Positions 36,188 through 44,283 of a DNA stretch of 64,000 bases are shown one piece after another. The first letter of the stretch is position 1. Every line of letters begins with the position of its first letter. The notes below the pieces were generated by a model. That model saw only the letters and a program-made list of their open reading frames with translations. It made no database searches and was not told the origin of the DNA. Origin of the DNA: Mitsuokella jalaludinii DSM 13811 (GTDB lineage Bacteria; Bacillota; Negativicutes; Selenomonadales; Selenomonadaceae); contig NZ_JNKR01000005.1 of assembly GCF_000702905.1 (NCBI RefSeq), positions 23,967 through 87,966 on the forward strand, in the 5' to 3' direction. Made by a program: the position numbers and the translations under genes.

Positions 36188-37979
36188 GAAACAAGCTGCG
36201 CCGCTCATCGGGCCGCATCGCCATATGCGCGCGCCGGTCGAGCATGCTATGGACCGCAAGGCGGCCTGCCTGCGCCTGATGCAGTACTTCCGTGAGGAGC
36301 GCTGGCGCATTGCGCTCCTCACGCTCATCGTCGCTGTCAGCGTCGCGGCCGGCGTCAGCGCGCCGGTCTTCATGAGCTGGGCCATCGACGCCATCACGGC
36401 CGCCGATTACGACAGGGTGCCGGGCATCCTTCTCTGGATGCTTGGGGCCTGCGCGCTCTACGCCGTGCTGCTCTTCTTCCAGGGGCGCCTGAGCGCGCGC
36501 CTGAGCCAGAGCATCATCCGGCATCTGCGCAAGGACCTCTTCGAGAAGATCAACGGCCTGCCGCTCGCTTATCTCGACCGCCATCCGCACGGCGACCTCA
36601 TGAGCCGCATGACGAACGATGCCGACAACATCGCGACGGTCATCTCGACGTCGCTCGGCACGATGTTTGCCGGCATCCTGTTCCTCCTCGGCACGACGGC
36701 GGTCATGCTGTCGTTCAGCGTGCCGATGACGGCGCTGACGTATCTGACGGCTGTCGCAACGGTCCTGGCGACGAAGTACATCGCCGCGAAGATGGGCCGC
36801 TATTTCCGCGAGCGCCAGGACCTGCTCGGCCAGCTCAACAGCATGGTCGAGGAGCAGGTCACGGCCGTGCGCACGGTCAAGGCCTATGCGCGCGAGGCGC
36901 AGGTCGCGGCCAAGTTCGTGCAGACGGCGGACAGCCTGACGAAGACCGGCATCCGCGCGGAGAGCATCGGCTCCTCGATGGGGCCAATCATGAACACCAT
37001 CTCGAACTTTTCCTTTGTCATCGTCTCGGTCTTTGGCGCCTACTTCGCGCTCAAGGGCTGGATCACGGTCGGCGTCATCTCGGCCTTCACAATCTACTCG
37101 AAGCAGTTCTCGCGGCCCATAAACGAGCTTGCGCAGCTCTACGGCCAGATCGAGACGGCCCTCGCGGGCGCGGAGCGCATCTTTGCCGTGCTCGACGAGC
37201 CGGGCGAGCGGCAGGAGGGGCGCGAAGTGCCAGAGACGGTGAAGGGCGAGATCGAGTTCTGCCATGTGAATTTCTCGTACGTGCCGGAGAAGCGCGTCAT
37301 CGACGATTTCAGCCTCAAGATTGGGGCAGGGCGCAAGATCGCGCTCGTCGGCGTGACGGGCTCGGGGAAGACGACCATCGTCAACCTCCTGATGCGCTTC
37401 TACGAAATCGATGCGGGGAAAATCCTGCTCGATGGTCAGGACATCCGCACGTATGCGCCGGGCAGTTTGCGGAAGCTCGTCGGCATCGTCCTGCAGGACA
37501 CCGTGCTGTTCTCGGATACAGTCCGCTACAACCTCGCCTATGCCAAGCCCGGCGCGACGATGGAGGAGGTAAAACGGGCGGCTGAGCTCGCCCATGCCGA
37601 CGACTTTATCGCGCATCTGCCGCAGCAGTATGAGACGGTCCTGCAGAGCGCGGGCGCGGAGCTCTCGGCTGGCCAGCGCCAGCTGCTCGCCATCGCCCGC
37701 GCCTGCCTTGCCTCGCCGCGCATCCTGATCCTCGACGAGGCGACCTCAAACGTCGACACGCGCACCGAGACGCGCATCCAGGACGCCATGACGCGCCTCA
37801 TGCACGACCGCACCTGCCTGATCATCGCCCACCGCCTCTCGACCATCCGCGACGCCGACGAGATCATCGTCATGGACCACGGCCGCATCGTCGAGCAAGG
37901 CCGCCACGAAGACCTCATCGAGCACAACGGCCCCTACCGCGCCCTCTACGAAACCCAGTTCGCCGGGCAGGAGTCGTGA
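36180..37979 (+). CDS. ABC exporter half, canonical-site subunit
   Basis: 599 residues with membrane domain (about 45-340) and ATPase domain (about 365-599). Walker A GVTGSGKTT, Walker B ILILDEATSNVD with the catalytic Glu intact, but the signature is LSAGQRQ rather than LSGGQ. An N-terminal tail of about 30 residues is typical of the second subunit. Together with the preceding protein this gives one complete and one degenerate ATP site. Starts inside the end of its partner gene. Confidence 0.9.
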   Translation: MAKKQAAPLIGPHRHMRAPVEHAMDRKAACLRLMQYFREERWRIALLTLIVAVSVAAGVSAPVFMSWAIDAITAADYDRVPGILLWMLGACALYAVLLFFQGRLSARLSQSIIRHLRKDLFEKINGLPLAYLDRHPHGDLMSRMTNDADNIATVISTSLGTMFAGILFLLGTTAVMLSFSVPMTALTYLTAVATVLATKYIAAKMGRYFRERQDLLGQLNSMVEEQVTAVRTVKAYAREAQVAAKFVQTADSLTKTGIRAESIGSSMGPIMNTISNFSFVIVSVFGAYFALKGWITVGVISAFTIYSKQFSRPINELAQLYGQIETALAGAERIFAVLDEPGERQEGREVPETVKGEIEFCHVNFSYVPEKRVIDDFSLKIGAGRKIALVGVTGSGKTTIVNLLMRFYEIDAGKILLDGQDIRTYAPGSLRKLVGIVLQDTVLFSDTVRYNLAYAKPGATMEEVKRAAELAHADDFIAHLPQQYETVLQSAGAELSAGQRQLLAIARACLASPRILILDEATSNVDTRTETRIQDAMTRLMHDRTCLIIAHRLSTIRDADEIIVMDHGRIVEQGRHEDLIEHNGPYRALYETQFAGQES

Positions 37980-38004
37980 TGTTTTGAATGCAGTCAAGAA
38001 TACG

Positions 38005-38035
38005 AAAAAGCCTGCTCTTTTTGAGCAGGCTCTTT
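38005..38035 (+). terminator. Bidirectional terminator between convergent genes
   Basis: AGCCTGCTC (38009-38017), loop TTTTT, GAGCAGGCT (38023-38031), flanked by AAAA and TCTTT. It serves the ABC operon and the convergent TIGR04076 gene. Confidence 0.82.
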
Positions 38036-38056
38036 GATAATCAGGATACTAATTTA

Positions 38057-38323
38057 TTATTGTTCGACAATCTCGGCTTCGAACACCATGATGGTGTCGG
38101 CGTCGGAGCAGCAGAACTCAGCCTTGCCCTTTTCCTGGCCGGGGATGGTGCCGCCGTAGCGCAGGATGTCGATGTAGGGGAAGGCGCAGTGCATGGCCAT
38201 AGGGCAGATCTTGCCGCGGTCCTCGTCGAAGTCGAATACCTCGCCGACATGATGGCCGCGATGGCAGCCCATCTTGCCGCGTCGGTCGGTGATGGTGATC
38301 TTGATCTTGGGTCGTCTGCTCAT
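38057..38323 (-). CDS. TIGR04076 family protein
   Basis: 88 residues. The pattern CHRGHHVGEVFDFDE, GKICPMAMHCAFPYIDILRYGG and the final CCSDADTIMVFEAEIVE fits the TIGR04076 family of small Cys-containing proteins of unknown function. AGGAGG on the reverse strand (38330-38335) supports the ATG at 38323. It is monocistronic. Confidence 0.8.
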   Translation of the reverse strand: MSRRPKIKITITDRRGKMGCHRGHHVGEVFDFDEDRGKICPMAMHCAFPYIDILRYGGTIPGQEKGKAEFCCSDADTIMVFEAEIVEQ

Positions 38324-38428
38324 AAAAAACCTCCTGATTGCTGTGGTATAATAAGGATATGACGAACGTCTGTTAGACGGATTTAGCATCGTGAAATCGT
38401 GATGGAAAGTCGGAAGGGAAGAGGCAGT

Positions 38429-39394
38429 ATGGAACTAAGGCGATATGAAGAACTCGGCGCGTTCTTGAAGATCTTTCAGCCCATCTACGCGCGGCGCCTG
38501 GAAAAGACGCGGCTCGAGCGCATGCGCTTTGCTTACTACACGAGCGCGGGCACGGGCATCAACATCCTCAAGGGGCATGCGCTCTGGATGCGTGCGGCGG
38601 CCTGCATGAATGACTACCGCGAGATCGACTACGGCATCCAGCTGCTCAACAAGACGGTCTACGGCTCCGACTACCGGCGCGAGCGCATCCAGCATCTCGC
38701 GGCGCGCCTCGACTGGGGCGAGAACGTGCTCGACTCGATGATGAGTGACCTCAATAAGAATGAGCAGCGCTTCATCACGAACACTTATCTGGCCTGCGTC
38801 TCGGAGCACCGCCCGCGCGAGCGCGGCAAGGGGCGGCTCTCGATGTGGCGCGCCTACGGCCGCAAGACGGGCGTGGCCTTTGTCCTCAAGCCGACGGCCA
38901 TCTTCCAGCGCCTCGAGCCCCTGCCGCTGCGCCTGACGCCGGTCGAATACCTCACGCAGGCGCAGTTCACGGAGGGCTTTGACTGGATGCTCGACAACAT
39001 CGAGACGTATCTCGACGCTCTCAAGCGCTACGAGCCTGCGAAGGTGCTCGAATACTTCGTCAACATGCTCATGATCTCGCTGTTCTCCATCAAGAACCCG
39101 GGCTTCAACGAGGAGCGCGAATGGCGCTTCGTCTACCATGAGTCGTCCAGCAGCCACCTCCACCACGACATCGTCGTCGTCGACGGCATCCCGCAAGTCA
39201 TCTACAAGCTGCCGCTCAGCAGCCCGTCTGCTCCGCAGACCGGTGTGCCGCTCGAGGAGGCGCTTGAGGAGATCATCATCGGCCCGAGCCAGTACGCCGA
39301 GGTCATCGAGCTGGCTTTCGTGCGCATGCTCGAAGAGCTCGGCATCCCCAATGCCGCGGAACGCGTGAGCAAGAGCAATATTCCGCTGCGCTGA
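38429..39394 (+). CDS. DUF2971 domain protein
   Basis: 321 residues. The layout FAYYTSAGTGINILKGHALWMRAAACMNDYREI, then YLACVSEH, LSMWRAYGRKTGVAFVL and NEEREWRFVY, is the DUF2971 pattern. The family's function is not established, although some members occur in phage-defence or toxin contexts. No such neighbours are seen here. ATG 38429 follows a purine-rich site (GGGAAGAGG). Confidence 0.78.
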   Translation: MELRRYEELGAFLKIFQPIYARRLEKTRLERMRFAYYTSAGTGINILKGHALWMRAAACMNDYREIDYGIQLLNKTVYGSDYRRERIQHLAARLDWGENVLDSMMSDLNKNEQRFITNTYLACVSEHRPRERGKGRLSMWRAYGRKTGVAFVLKPTAIFQRLEPLPLRLTPVEYLTQAQFTEGFDWMLDNIETYLDALKRYEPAKVLEYFVNMLMISLFSIKNPGFNEEREWRFVYHESSSSHLHHDIVVVDGIPQVIYKLPLSSPSAPQTGVPLEEALEEIIIGPSQYAEVIELAFVRMLEELGIPNAAERVSKSNIPLR

Positions 39395-39395
39395 T

Positions 39396-40205
39396 TCAGT
39401 CCTCTTGAAACATATCGTCGGGGTCGCTCTGCCAGCACGTCATCTTCTTGACATTGAGGCAGCTGATGTGGCCGCCGGGCAGGTAGGAGCCCGTGTCGCA
39501 GTCGATGATGTGGTTGCGGAACAGCAGAGGATGGTGGCGCGTTTCATCGAAGTACTGGACTGGCGTATGGCCGATGACGACCGTCTCGCGTCCCGTATAT
39601 TCTTCGTAGAACTCCGTGCGGATCCAGAGCATATCGTCAACCTGTTCCTCGTACGATTTCTGGGGCAGGAAGCCCGCATGCGTGAAGATGTATTCTTCGC
39701 CGACGGCGGCGAGATGGTCGAGCGACAGCACGAATTCCAGCAGCCGATGATAGATACCGGGATCGCTCTGATAGACGCGCGCAAGGCTCTCGAACGTCGC
39801 CTGGCCGCCGCTGCGGAGCCAGCCGTGGCTCATGTCCATCGGCTCGCGGATGCTGTGGTCCTGGAAGTAGTGCATCATCATGGCCTCGTGGTTGCCCGTC
39901 AGCGTGATGACATGTGGGCTCTTCTCGGCGAGCTTCATGACCATCTGCAGGACTTCTGCACTGTAAGCGCCGCGGTCGATGTAGTCGCCGAGGAAGACGA
40001 GCAGGTCTTCCTGCGGGTCGTAGGGAACGTGATGCCATAGCGACAGAAAGCGCTGCCAGTTGCCATGGATGTCGCCGATGGCGAGGATACGGCGGAACGC
40101 CGTGCTGTCCGGCACGATGACGAGGCCGCCCTCCCTGTAAATGTGTCCGGATTTGGATGCTCGGAGCAGCTGCCGTTTTTCTGCAATTTCCTCTAAGATT
40201 GTCAT
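39396..40205 (-). CDS. PPP-type metallophosphoesterase
   Basis: 269 residues. The metal-binding motifs AIGDIHGNW (about 49), FLGDYIDRG (about 77) and LTGNHEAMM (about 108) are all present, with later histidines in FTHAGFLP and VIGHTPVQ. This is the bacterial Ser/Thr protein phosphatase or diadenosine-tetraphosphatase-like group. It ends two bases from the convergent DUF2971 gene. A long hairpin lies in its 5' leader. Confidence 0.85.
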   Translation of the reverse strand: MTILEEIAEKRQLLRASKSGHIYREGGLVIVPDSTAFRRILAIGDIHGNWQRFLSLWHHVPYDPQEDLLVFLGDYIDRGAYSAEVLQMVMKLAEKSPHVITLTGNHEAMMMHYFQDHSIREPMDMSHGWLRSGGQATFESLARVYQSDPGIYHRLLEFVLSLDHLAAVGEEYIFTHAGFLPQKSYEEQVDDMLWIRTEFYEEYTGRETVVIGHTPVQYFDETRHHPLLFRNHIIDCDTGSYLPGGHISCLNVKKMTCWQSDPDDMFQED

Positions 40206-40233
40206 GGATGCACCGTCCCCTCTGCGCAATGTG

Positions 40234-40292
40234 AAAAGCCGTCACCGCCGTATCCCTGCTGATACATGCCGTGACGGCTTTCTTTCATTATA
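40234..40292 (-). promoter_or_regulatory. -10 box and 5' leader hairpin of the phosphoesterase gene
   Basis: On the reverse strand a TATAAT (complement of 40287-40292) is followed almost at once by a long stem: AAAGCCGTCAC (around 40271-40281) with GTGACGGCTTT (40235-40245), plus an inner GTATC/GATAC stem. The transcript would begin with this hairpin, which may protect the mRNA or act as a weak attenuator; the T run after it is short. Confidence 0.5.
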
Positions 40293-40361
40293 GCAAAAAT
40301 GACTTAAAACATCTAGACAATCTGATGCGGGCAGAGCGTCGTCGCGTGCGTATTCTCTTAG

Positions 40362-40390
40362 ATGACAGCGGCAGGGCTCTGCGCTATAAT
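40362..40390 (+). promoter_or_regulatory. Promoter of the NlpC/P60 gene
   Basis: ATGACA (40362-40367) and TATAAT (40385-40390), 17-base spacer. Confidence 0.72.
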
Positions 40391-40425
40391 AGATATCATA
40401 TACGGTATAGAAAGGAATGGATGCG

Positions 40426-41757
40426 ATGATTGTCATATTCAAGCGCCTGTTGCCCGTTCTCCTCGTCCTGACGCTTCTCCTGTCAGGCCGTATGGGGGCA
40501 GAGGCTTCGCCGGAGATCACGGATGCGCGTGCGACGGCGGCTTATTGGACGCAGCGCAATCCGCAGGGCGATACAGTCCTCCTGACGAGGGAACAGGTCA
40601 AAGCCGCGAATGAGGCACTGCGTCGCCGCAATGATACGCTCTTTGACCTCGCGTCGGTGTCGGAGAGCGTCTCTGGAGCAGAGGTGCGGCAGCGCATCGA
40701 GAAGGTCCAGGCGATTGGCGATTTTGATACAGCCGAACTGCCGTCCCTCTACAAGAATGGCAGTGCCCTGACGGCTTACAGCTACGCATTTGCGCGCAAG
40801 AACTGCAATCTCGATGCACTGCCGGAGCGCGCAGAGACGCGCTACGGTGTGGTGACGCGCCGTGCCAACCTGCGCCTGCTTCCGGAGGTAGCTGGCTGGT
40901 TTGAGAGTGCAGGCGATGTGCATTACGATACGCTGCAGGCGACCGCACTCGATCCGGCTGAGCCGGTGGCCGTGCTCGGCGACAGCTACGACAAGAAGTT
41001 CGCCTTTGTGCGCACGCGCTTCTACGACGGCTGGCTCGCCAAGTCCGACTTTGCCGAGACGGATCGCGCGACATGGGAGAGCTTCGTCCATCCCGCAGAC
41101 TTCGCGGTCGTCACGGCCAACAAGAAGACGATGGAAAATGGAGCAGGGGAATCGCTGCTCTTCCAGATGGGCGCAAAGATACCGCTCGCCGCGGGCGCAG
41201 ATGGGGACAAGGTCCTCCTGATGCCGGTCAGCAATAACGGCACACTGCAGATAAAGAGGCGCCCGGCCGCCTTTGACGCGACGCTGCACGAGGGCTTCCT
41301 GCCCTGCACCGAGAACAACTTCGTGCGTCAGGGATTCCGCTTTCTCGGCGATGAGTACGGATGGGGCGGTCTCGATGACAGCGTCGATTGCTCCTCATTC
41401 GTCGGCGACGTCTACCGCAGCATGGGCATCGAGCTGCCGCGCGATGCCGACCAGCAGGCTAAGTCGATGGCGAATGTCATCGACCTGTCGGGCATGGGCG
41501 AAGCGGACCGGCTGGCCGCGCTGGAGTCGTGCGTGCCGGGCACGCTGCTGGCCAACAACACGCATGTCATGATGTACCTCGGCCAGGATGACGCGGGAAC
41601 GCCGATCGTCCTGCAGTCGATGAGCAGCTGGTTCAGCTTCGGCAGTGATTATGGCAAGCATTACCTGCGCAAGGTCATCGCCTCGACGGCGACCTTCCTC
41701 AACTTCAGCGGCGTGCCGTACATCAACGGTGTGCATTACCTCGGTTCACTGCGCTGA
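40426..41757 (+). CDS. Secreted NlpC/P60 cell-wall peptidase with SH3 domains
   Basis: 443 residues. The N-terminal signal peptide (KRLLPVLLVLTLLLSG ... AEAS) exports it. The middle part (about 130-285) has SH3-like segments (TRRANLRLLPEV, YDGWLAKSDF). The C-terminal NlpC/P60 domain has the catalytic Cys in SVDCSSFVGDVYR (about 320), His in NTHVMMYLG (about 375) and the following polar residue. It probably cuts peptide stems of peptidoglycan and helps growth or recycling. ATG 40426 is better spaced from AAAGGA than 40417. Confidence 0.87.
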   Translation: MIVIFKRLLPVLLVLTLLLSGRMGAEASPEITDARATAAYWTQRNPQGDTVLLTREQVKAANEALRRRNDTLFDLASVSESVSGAEVRQRIEKVQAIGDFDTAELPSLYKNGSALTAYSYAFARKNCNLDALPERAETRYGVVTRRANLRLLPEVAGWFESAGDVHYDTLQATALDPAEPVAVLGDSYDKKFAFVRTRFYDGWLAKSDFAETDRATWESFVHPADFAVVTANKKTMENGAGESLLFQMGAKIPLAAGADGDKVLLMPVSNNGTLQIKRRPAAFDATLHEGFLPCTENNFVRQGFRFLGDEYGWGGLDDSVDCSSFVGDVYRSMGIELPRDADQQAKSMANVIDLSGMGEADRLAALESCVPGTLLANNTHVMMYLGQDDAGTPIVLQSMSSWFSFGSDYGKHYLRKVIASTATFLNFSGVPYINGVHYLGSLR

Positions 41758-41790
41758 GCCACAAGAGCTTTTTAGATGGGAGTATAATTT

Positions 41791-42423
41791 ATGAAGAGTC
41801 CTTTGCGCTATCAGTTCTCGGAGTATGACTGCGGTCCGACGACGATGCTCAATGCAGTCAGCTATCTCTTTGAGCGCGAGGAGATCCCGCCGGAGATCAT
41901 CCGCAATGTCATGCTCTACAGCCTCGACTGCTACAGCCAGAAGGGAGAGCCGGGACGGGCGGGGACGAGCCGCATGGCGATGATGTTCCTCTCGAACTGG
42001 CTTGACGGCTTTGGCCGTGCGACGAATCTGCCGCTTTCGAGCCAGTATCTTTCAGGAAAATCCGTCTACATCGGGCAGGAGAGCTTCATCAATGATGCCC
42101 TGCATCGCGGCGGTGCAGCCGTTGTGCGCCTCTTTTATGATGTCGAGCACTACGCCCTTCTGACCGGCGAGCTGCCCGATGGTCGCATCCTGATGTTCGA
42201 CCCTTGGTACGTGCCGGAGTCGTCCGATGAATTCCGTGGCACCGGCATCGAGACGAGCCTGCAGCATCCCATGGCCTACAACCGCATCGTACCGGCCGAC
42301 TGCTTCAACCGCGAGGAGAACGCCCCCTACGCCCTCGGTCCCGTTGAAGACCGCGAGGCTGTGCTGCTCTTCAATGAACGTACCAAGAAGACCGCCCAGG
42401 CCACGATCGAGTACTTCATCTGA
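41791..42423 (+). CDS. C39-like cysteine peptidase-fold protein
   Basis: 210 residues. YQFSEYDCGPTTMLNAVSYL at the N-terminus gives the Gln-x-Cys arrangement of C39-type papain-like peptidases. His is in DVEHYALLTG (about 117-126) and Asp in MFDPWY. No ABC exporter or Gly-Gly leader substrate is nearby and it has no signal peptide. It follows the NlpC/P60 gene by 33 bases, so they may be cotranscribed. The substrate is unknown. Confidence 0.7.
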   Translation: MKSPLRYQFSEYDCGPTTMLNAVSYLFEREEIPPEIIRNVMLYSLDCYSQKGEPGRAGTSRMAMMFLSNWLDGFGRATNLPLSSQYLSGKSVYIGQESFINDALHRGGAAVVRLFYDVEHYALLTGELPDGRILMFDPWYVPESSDEFRGTGIETSLQHPMAYNRIVPADCFNREENAPYALGPVEDREAVLLFNERTKKTAQATIEYFI

Positions 42424-42443
42424 CCGGGCAGCGCATTTGCCAC

Positions 42444-42472
42444 TTTACAAGACTGTGACTCTATTGTATAAT
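42444..42472 (+). promoter_or_regulatory. Promoter of tRNA-Pro
   Basis: TTTACA (42444-42449) and TATAAT (42467-42472), 17-base spacer, 12 bases before the tRNA. Confidence 0.82.
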
Positions 42473-42484
42473 ATAACTTGTCGT

Positions 42485-42561
42485 CGGGACGTAGCGCAGT
42501 TTGGTAGCGCGCTTCCTTGGGGTGGAAGAGGTCGCCTGTTCAAATCAGGTCGTTCCGACCA
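42485..42561 (+). tRNA. tRNA-Pro(GGG)
   Basis: The acceptor stem CGGGACG pairs with CGTTCCG, the D arm is GCGC-type, the anticodon stem is CTTCC/GGAAG with loop TTGGGGT (anticodon GGG), and the T arm CCTG-TTCAAAT-CAGG is regular. CCA is encoded at 42559-42561. Confidence 0.95.
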
Positions 42562-42576
42562 TTTATCTGAAAATTG

Positions 42577-42604
42577 ACCTCCTGTGAAAGCAGGAGGTTT
42601 TTTT
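42577..42604 (+). terminator. Terminator of tRNA-Pro
   Basis: ACCTCCTG (42577-42584) pairs with CAGGAGGT (42591-42598), followed by seven T. Confidence 0.9.
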
Positions 42605-42621
42605 ATGTAAAGGAGCACGAT

Positions 42622-44178
42622 ATGAGCGTACTGGAGGTTTCGCATCTTTCGCACAGCTATGGCGGGCGGGAGATTTTTGAGGATGTTTCGTTCCGCCTGC
42701 TGAAGGGGGAGCATGTGGCGCTGGTCGGGGCGAATGGCGAGGGCAAGTCGACGTTCATGGCAATCATCACGGGCAAGCTGACTCCGGATGCGGGGCAGGT
42801 GACCTGGGCGAAGCGCACGAAGGTCGGGTATCTTGACCAGCACGCGGCGCTGAAGCCGGGCATGACGATCCGGGAAACGCTGCGCACGGCATTCGACCAT
42901 CTCGTGACGCTCGAGCAGGAGATGCTCGCGGCCTACGACAAGATGGGCGAGGCAACGCCAGAGGAGATGGACAAGCTCATGAAGGATGTCGGCGACATCC
43001 AGGACATCCTCGAGGCGGGCAGCTACTATACGATTGACGCGCGCATCGAAGAGGTCGCAGGCGGCCTCGGCCTGCGCGACATCGGCCTTGACCGCAAGGT
43101 GGACGAGCTCTCGGGCGGCCAGCGCACGAAGGTCCTCCTGACGAAGCTCCTGCTCGAGAACCCGGAAATCCTGCTGCTCGACGAGCCGACGAACTACCTC
43201 GACGCCGAGCACATCGAGTGGCTCAAGAACTACCTGACGAATTACGAGAATGCCTTTATCGTCATCTCGCACGACGTGCCGTTCCTCAATGCGGTGACGA
43301 ATGTCATCTGGCATGTTGACAACTACAAGCTCACGCGCTATACGGGAAGCTACGAGAAGTTTGAGGAGATGGCTGCGCTCAAGCGTCGCCAGGAAGAGGC
43401 GGCCTATGAGCGCCAGCAGGCGGAGATCAAGCGCGAGCAGGACTTCATCCAGCGCAACAAGGCGCGCGTCGCGACGCGCGGCATGGCCAACAGCCGCCAG
43501 AAAAAGCTCGACAAGATGGAGATCCTGACGAAGCGCCAGGAGAAGCCGAAACCGCACTTCCACTTCCAGCCGGACCGCACGCCGTCGCGCTTTGTTATCG
43601 AGGCGCAGCGTCTCGTGCTCGGCTATGACACGCCGCTGACGAAGCCCGTCGACATCAAGGTCGAGCGCAACAAGAAAATCGCAATCCGCGGCACGAACGG
43701 CCTCGGCAAGTCGACGCTCTTAAAGACGCTGCTCGGCCTCATCAAGCCGGTTTCAGGTGATATCGAGCACGGCGAATTCGTCTCGGTCGGCTACTTCGAG
43801 CAGGAGGAGGCCAAGGGCAATATGAACACGGCCCTCGAAGAGCTCTGGCAGGAGTACCCCGGCATGACGAACTTCGAGGTGCGTGCGGCGCTGGCTTCGT
43901 GCGGCCTGACGAATGAGCACATCACGACGAAGATGACGGCGCTCTCAGGCGGCGAGGCGGCTAAGGTCCGCCTGGCCAAGATCATGCAGAAGCCGGTCAA
44001 TCTGCTCGTGCTCGACGAGCCGACGAACCACCTCGACGTCGAGGCCAAGAAAGAGCTCAAGCGCGCACTGCAGGAGTACAAGGGCACGCTGCTGCTCGTC
44101 TCGCATGAGCCCGACTTCTACGAAGATCTCGTCGACACCGTCTGGAACATCGAGAGCTGGTCGACGAAAATCGTCTGA
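42622..44178 (+). CDS. ABC-F family ATPase
   Basis: 518 residues: two ATPase domains without membrane segments, joined by a charged linker (about 240-310). Walker A GANGEGKST and GTNGLGKST, signatures LSGGQRTKV and LSGGEAAKV, Walker B LLLDEPTNYLD and LVLDEPTNHLD. ABC-F proteins act on ribosomes in translation control or antibiotic protection. It resembles the YbiT group rather than a known resistance factor. Good AAGGAG site. Monocistronic, with terminators on both sides. Confidence 0.88.
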   Translation: MSVLEVSHLSHSYGGREIFEDVSFRLLKGEHVALVGANGEGKSTFMAIITGKLTPDAGQVTWAKRTKVGYLDQHAALKPGMTIRETLRTAFDHLVTLEQEMLAAYDKMGEATPEEMDKLMKDVGDIQDILEAGSYYTIDARIEEVAGGLGLRDIGLDRKVDELSGGQRTKVLLTKLLLENPEILLLDEPTNYLDAEHIEWLKNYLTNYENAFIVISHDVPFLNAVTNVIWHVDNYKLTRYTGSYEKFEEMAALKRRQEEAAYERQQAEIKREQDFIQRNKARVATRGMANSRQKKLDKMEILTKRQEKPKPHFHFQPDRTPSRFVIEAQRLVLGYDTPLTKPVDIKVERNKKIAIRGTNGLGKSTLLKTLLGLIKPVSGDIEHGEFVSVGYFEQEEAKGNMNTALEELWQEYPGMTNFEVRAALASCGLTNEHITTKMTALSGGEAAKVRLAKIMQKPVNLLVLDEPTNHLDVEAKKELKRALQEYKGTLLLVSHEPDFYEDLVDTVWNIESWSTKIV

Positions 44179-44203
44179 CCTGATTTCATAGCAGAATAAA
44201 AAG

Positions 44204-44256
44204 ACTCCGCTCCTTCCGTCATGCATCATGAATGACGGAAGGAGCGGAGTTTTTTG
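44204..44256 (+). terminator. Long perfect terminator between convergent genes
   Basis: A 19-base-pair perfect stem (44204-44222 with 44232-44250) with a 9-base loop, flanked by A and T runs. It can stop both the ABC-F gene and the convergent decarboxylase gene. Confidence 0.92.
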
Positions 44257-44283
44257 CTGCCCGCATCTCAGCCTGTCCGACTG

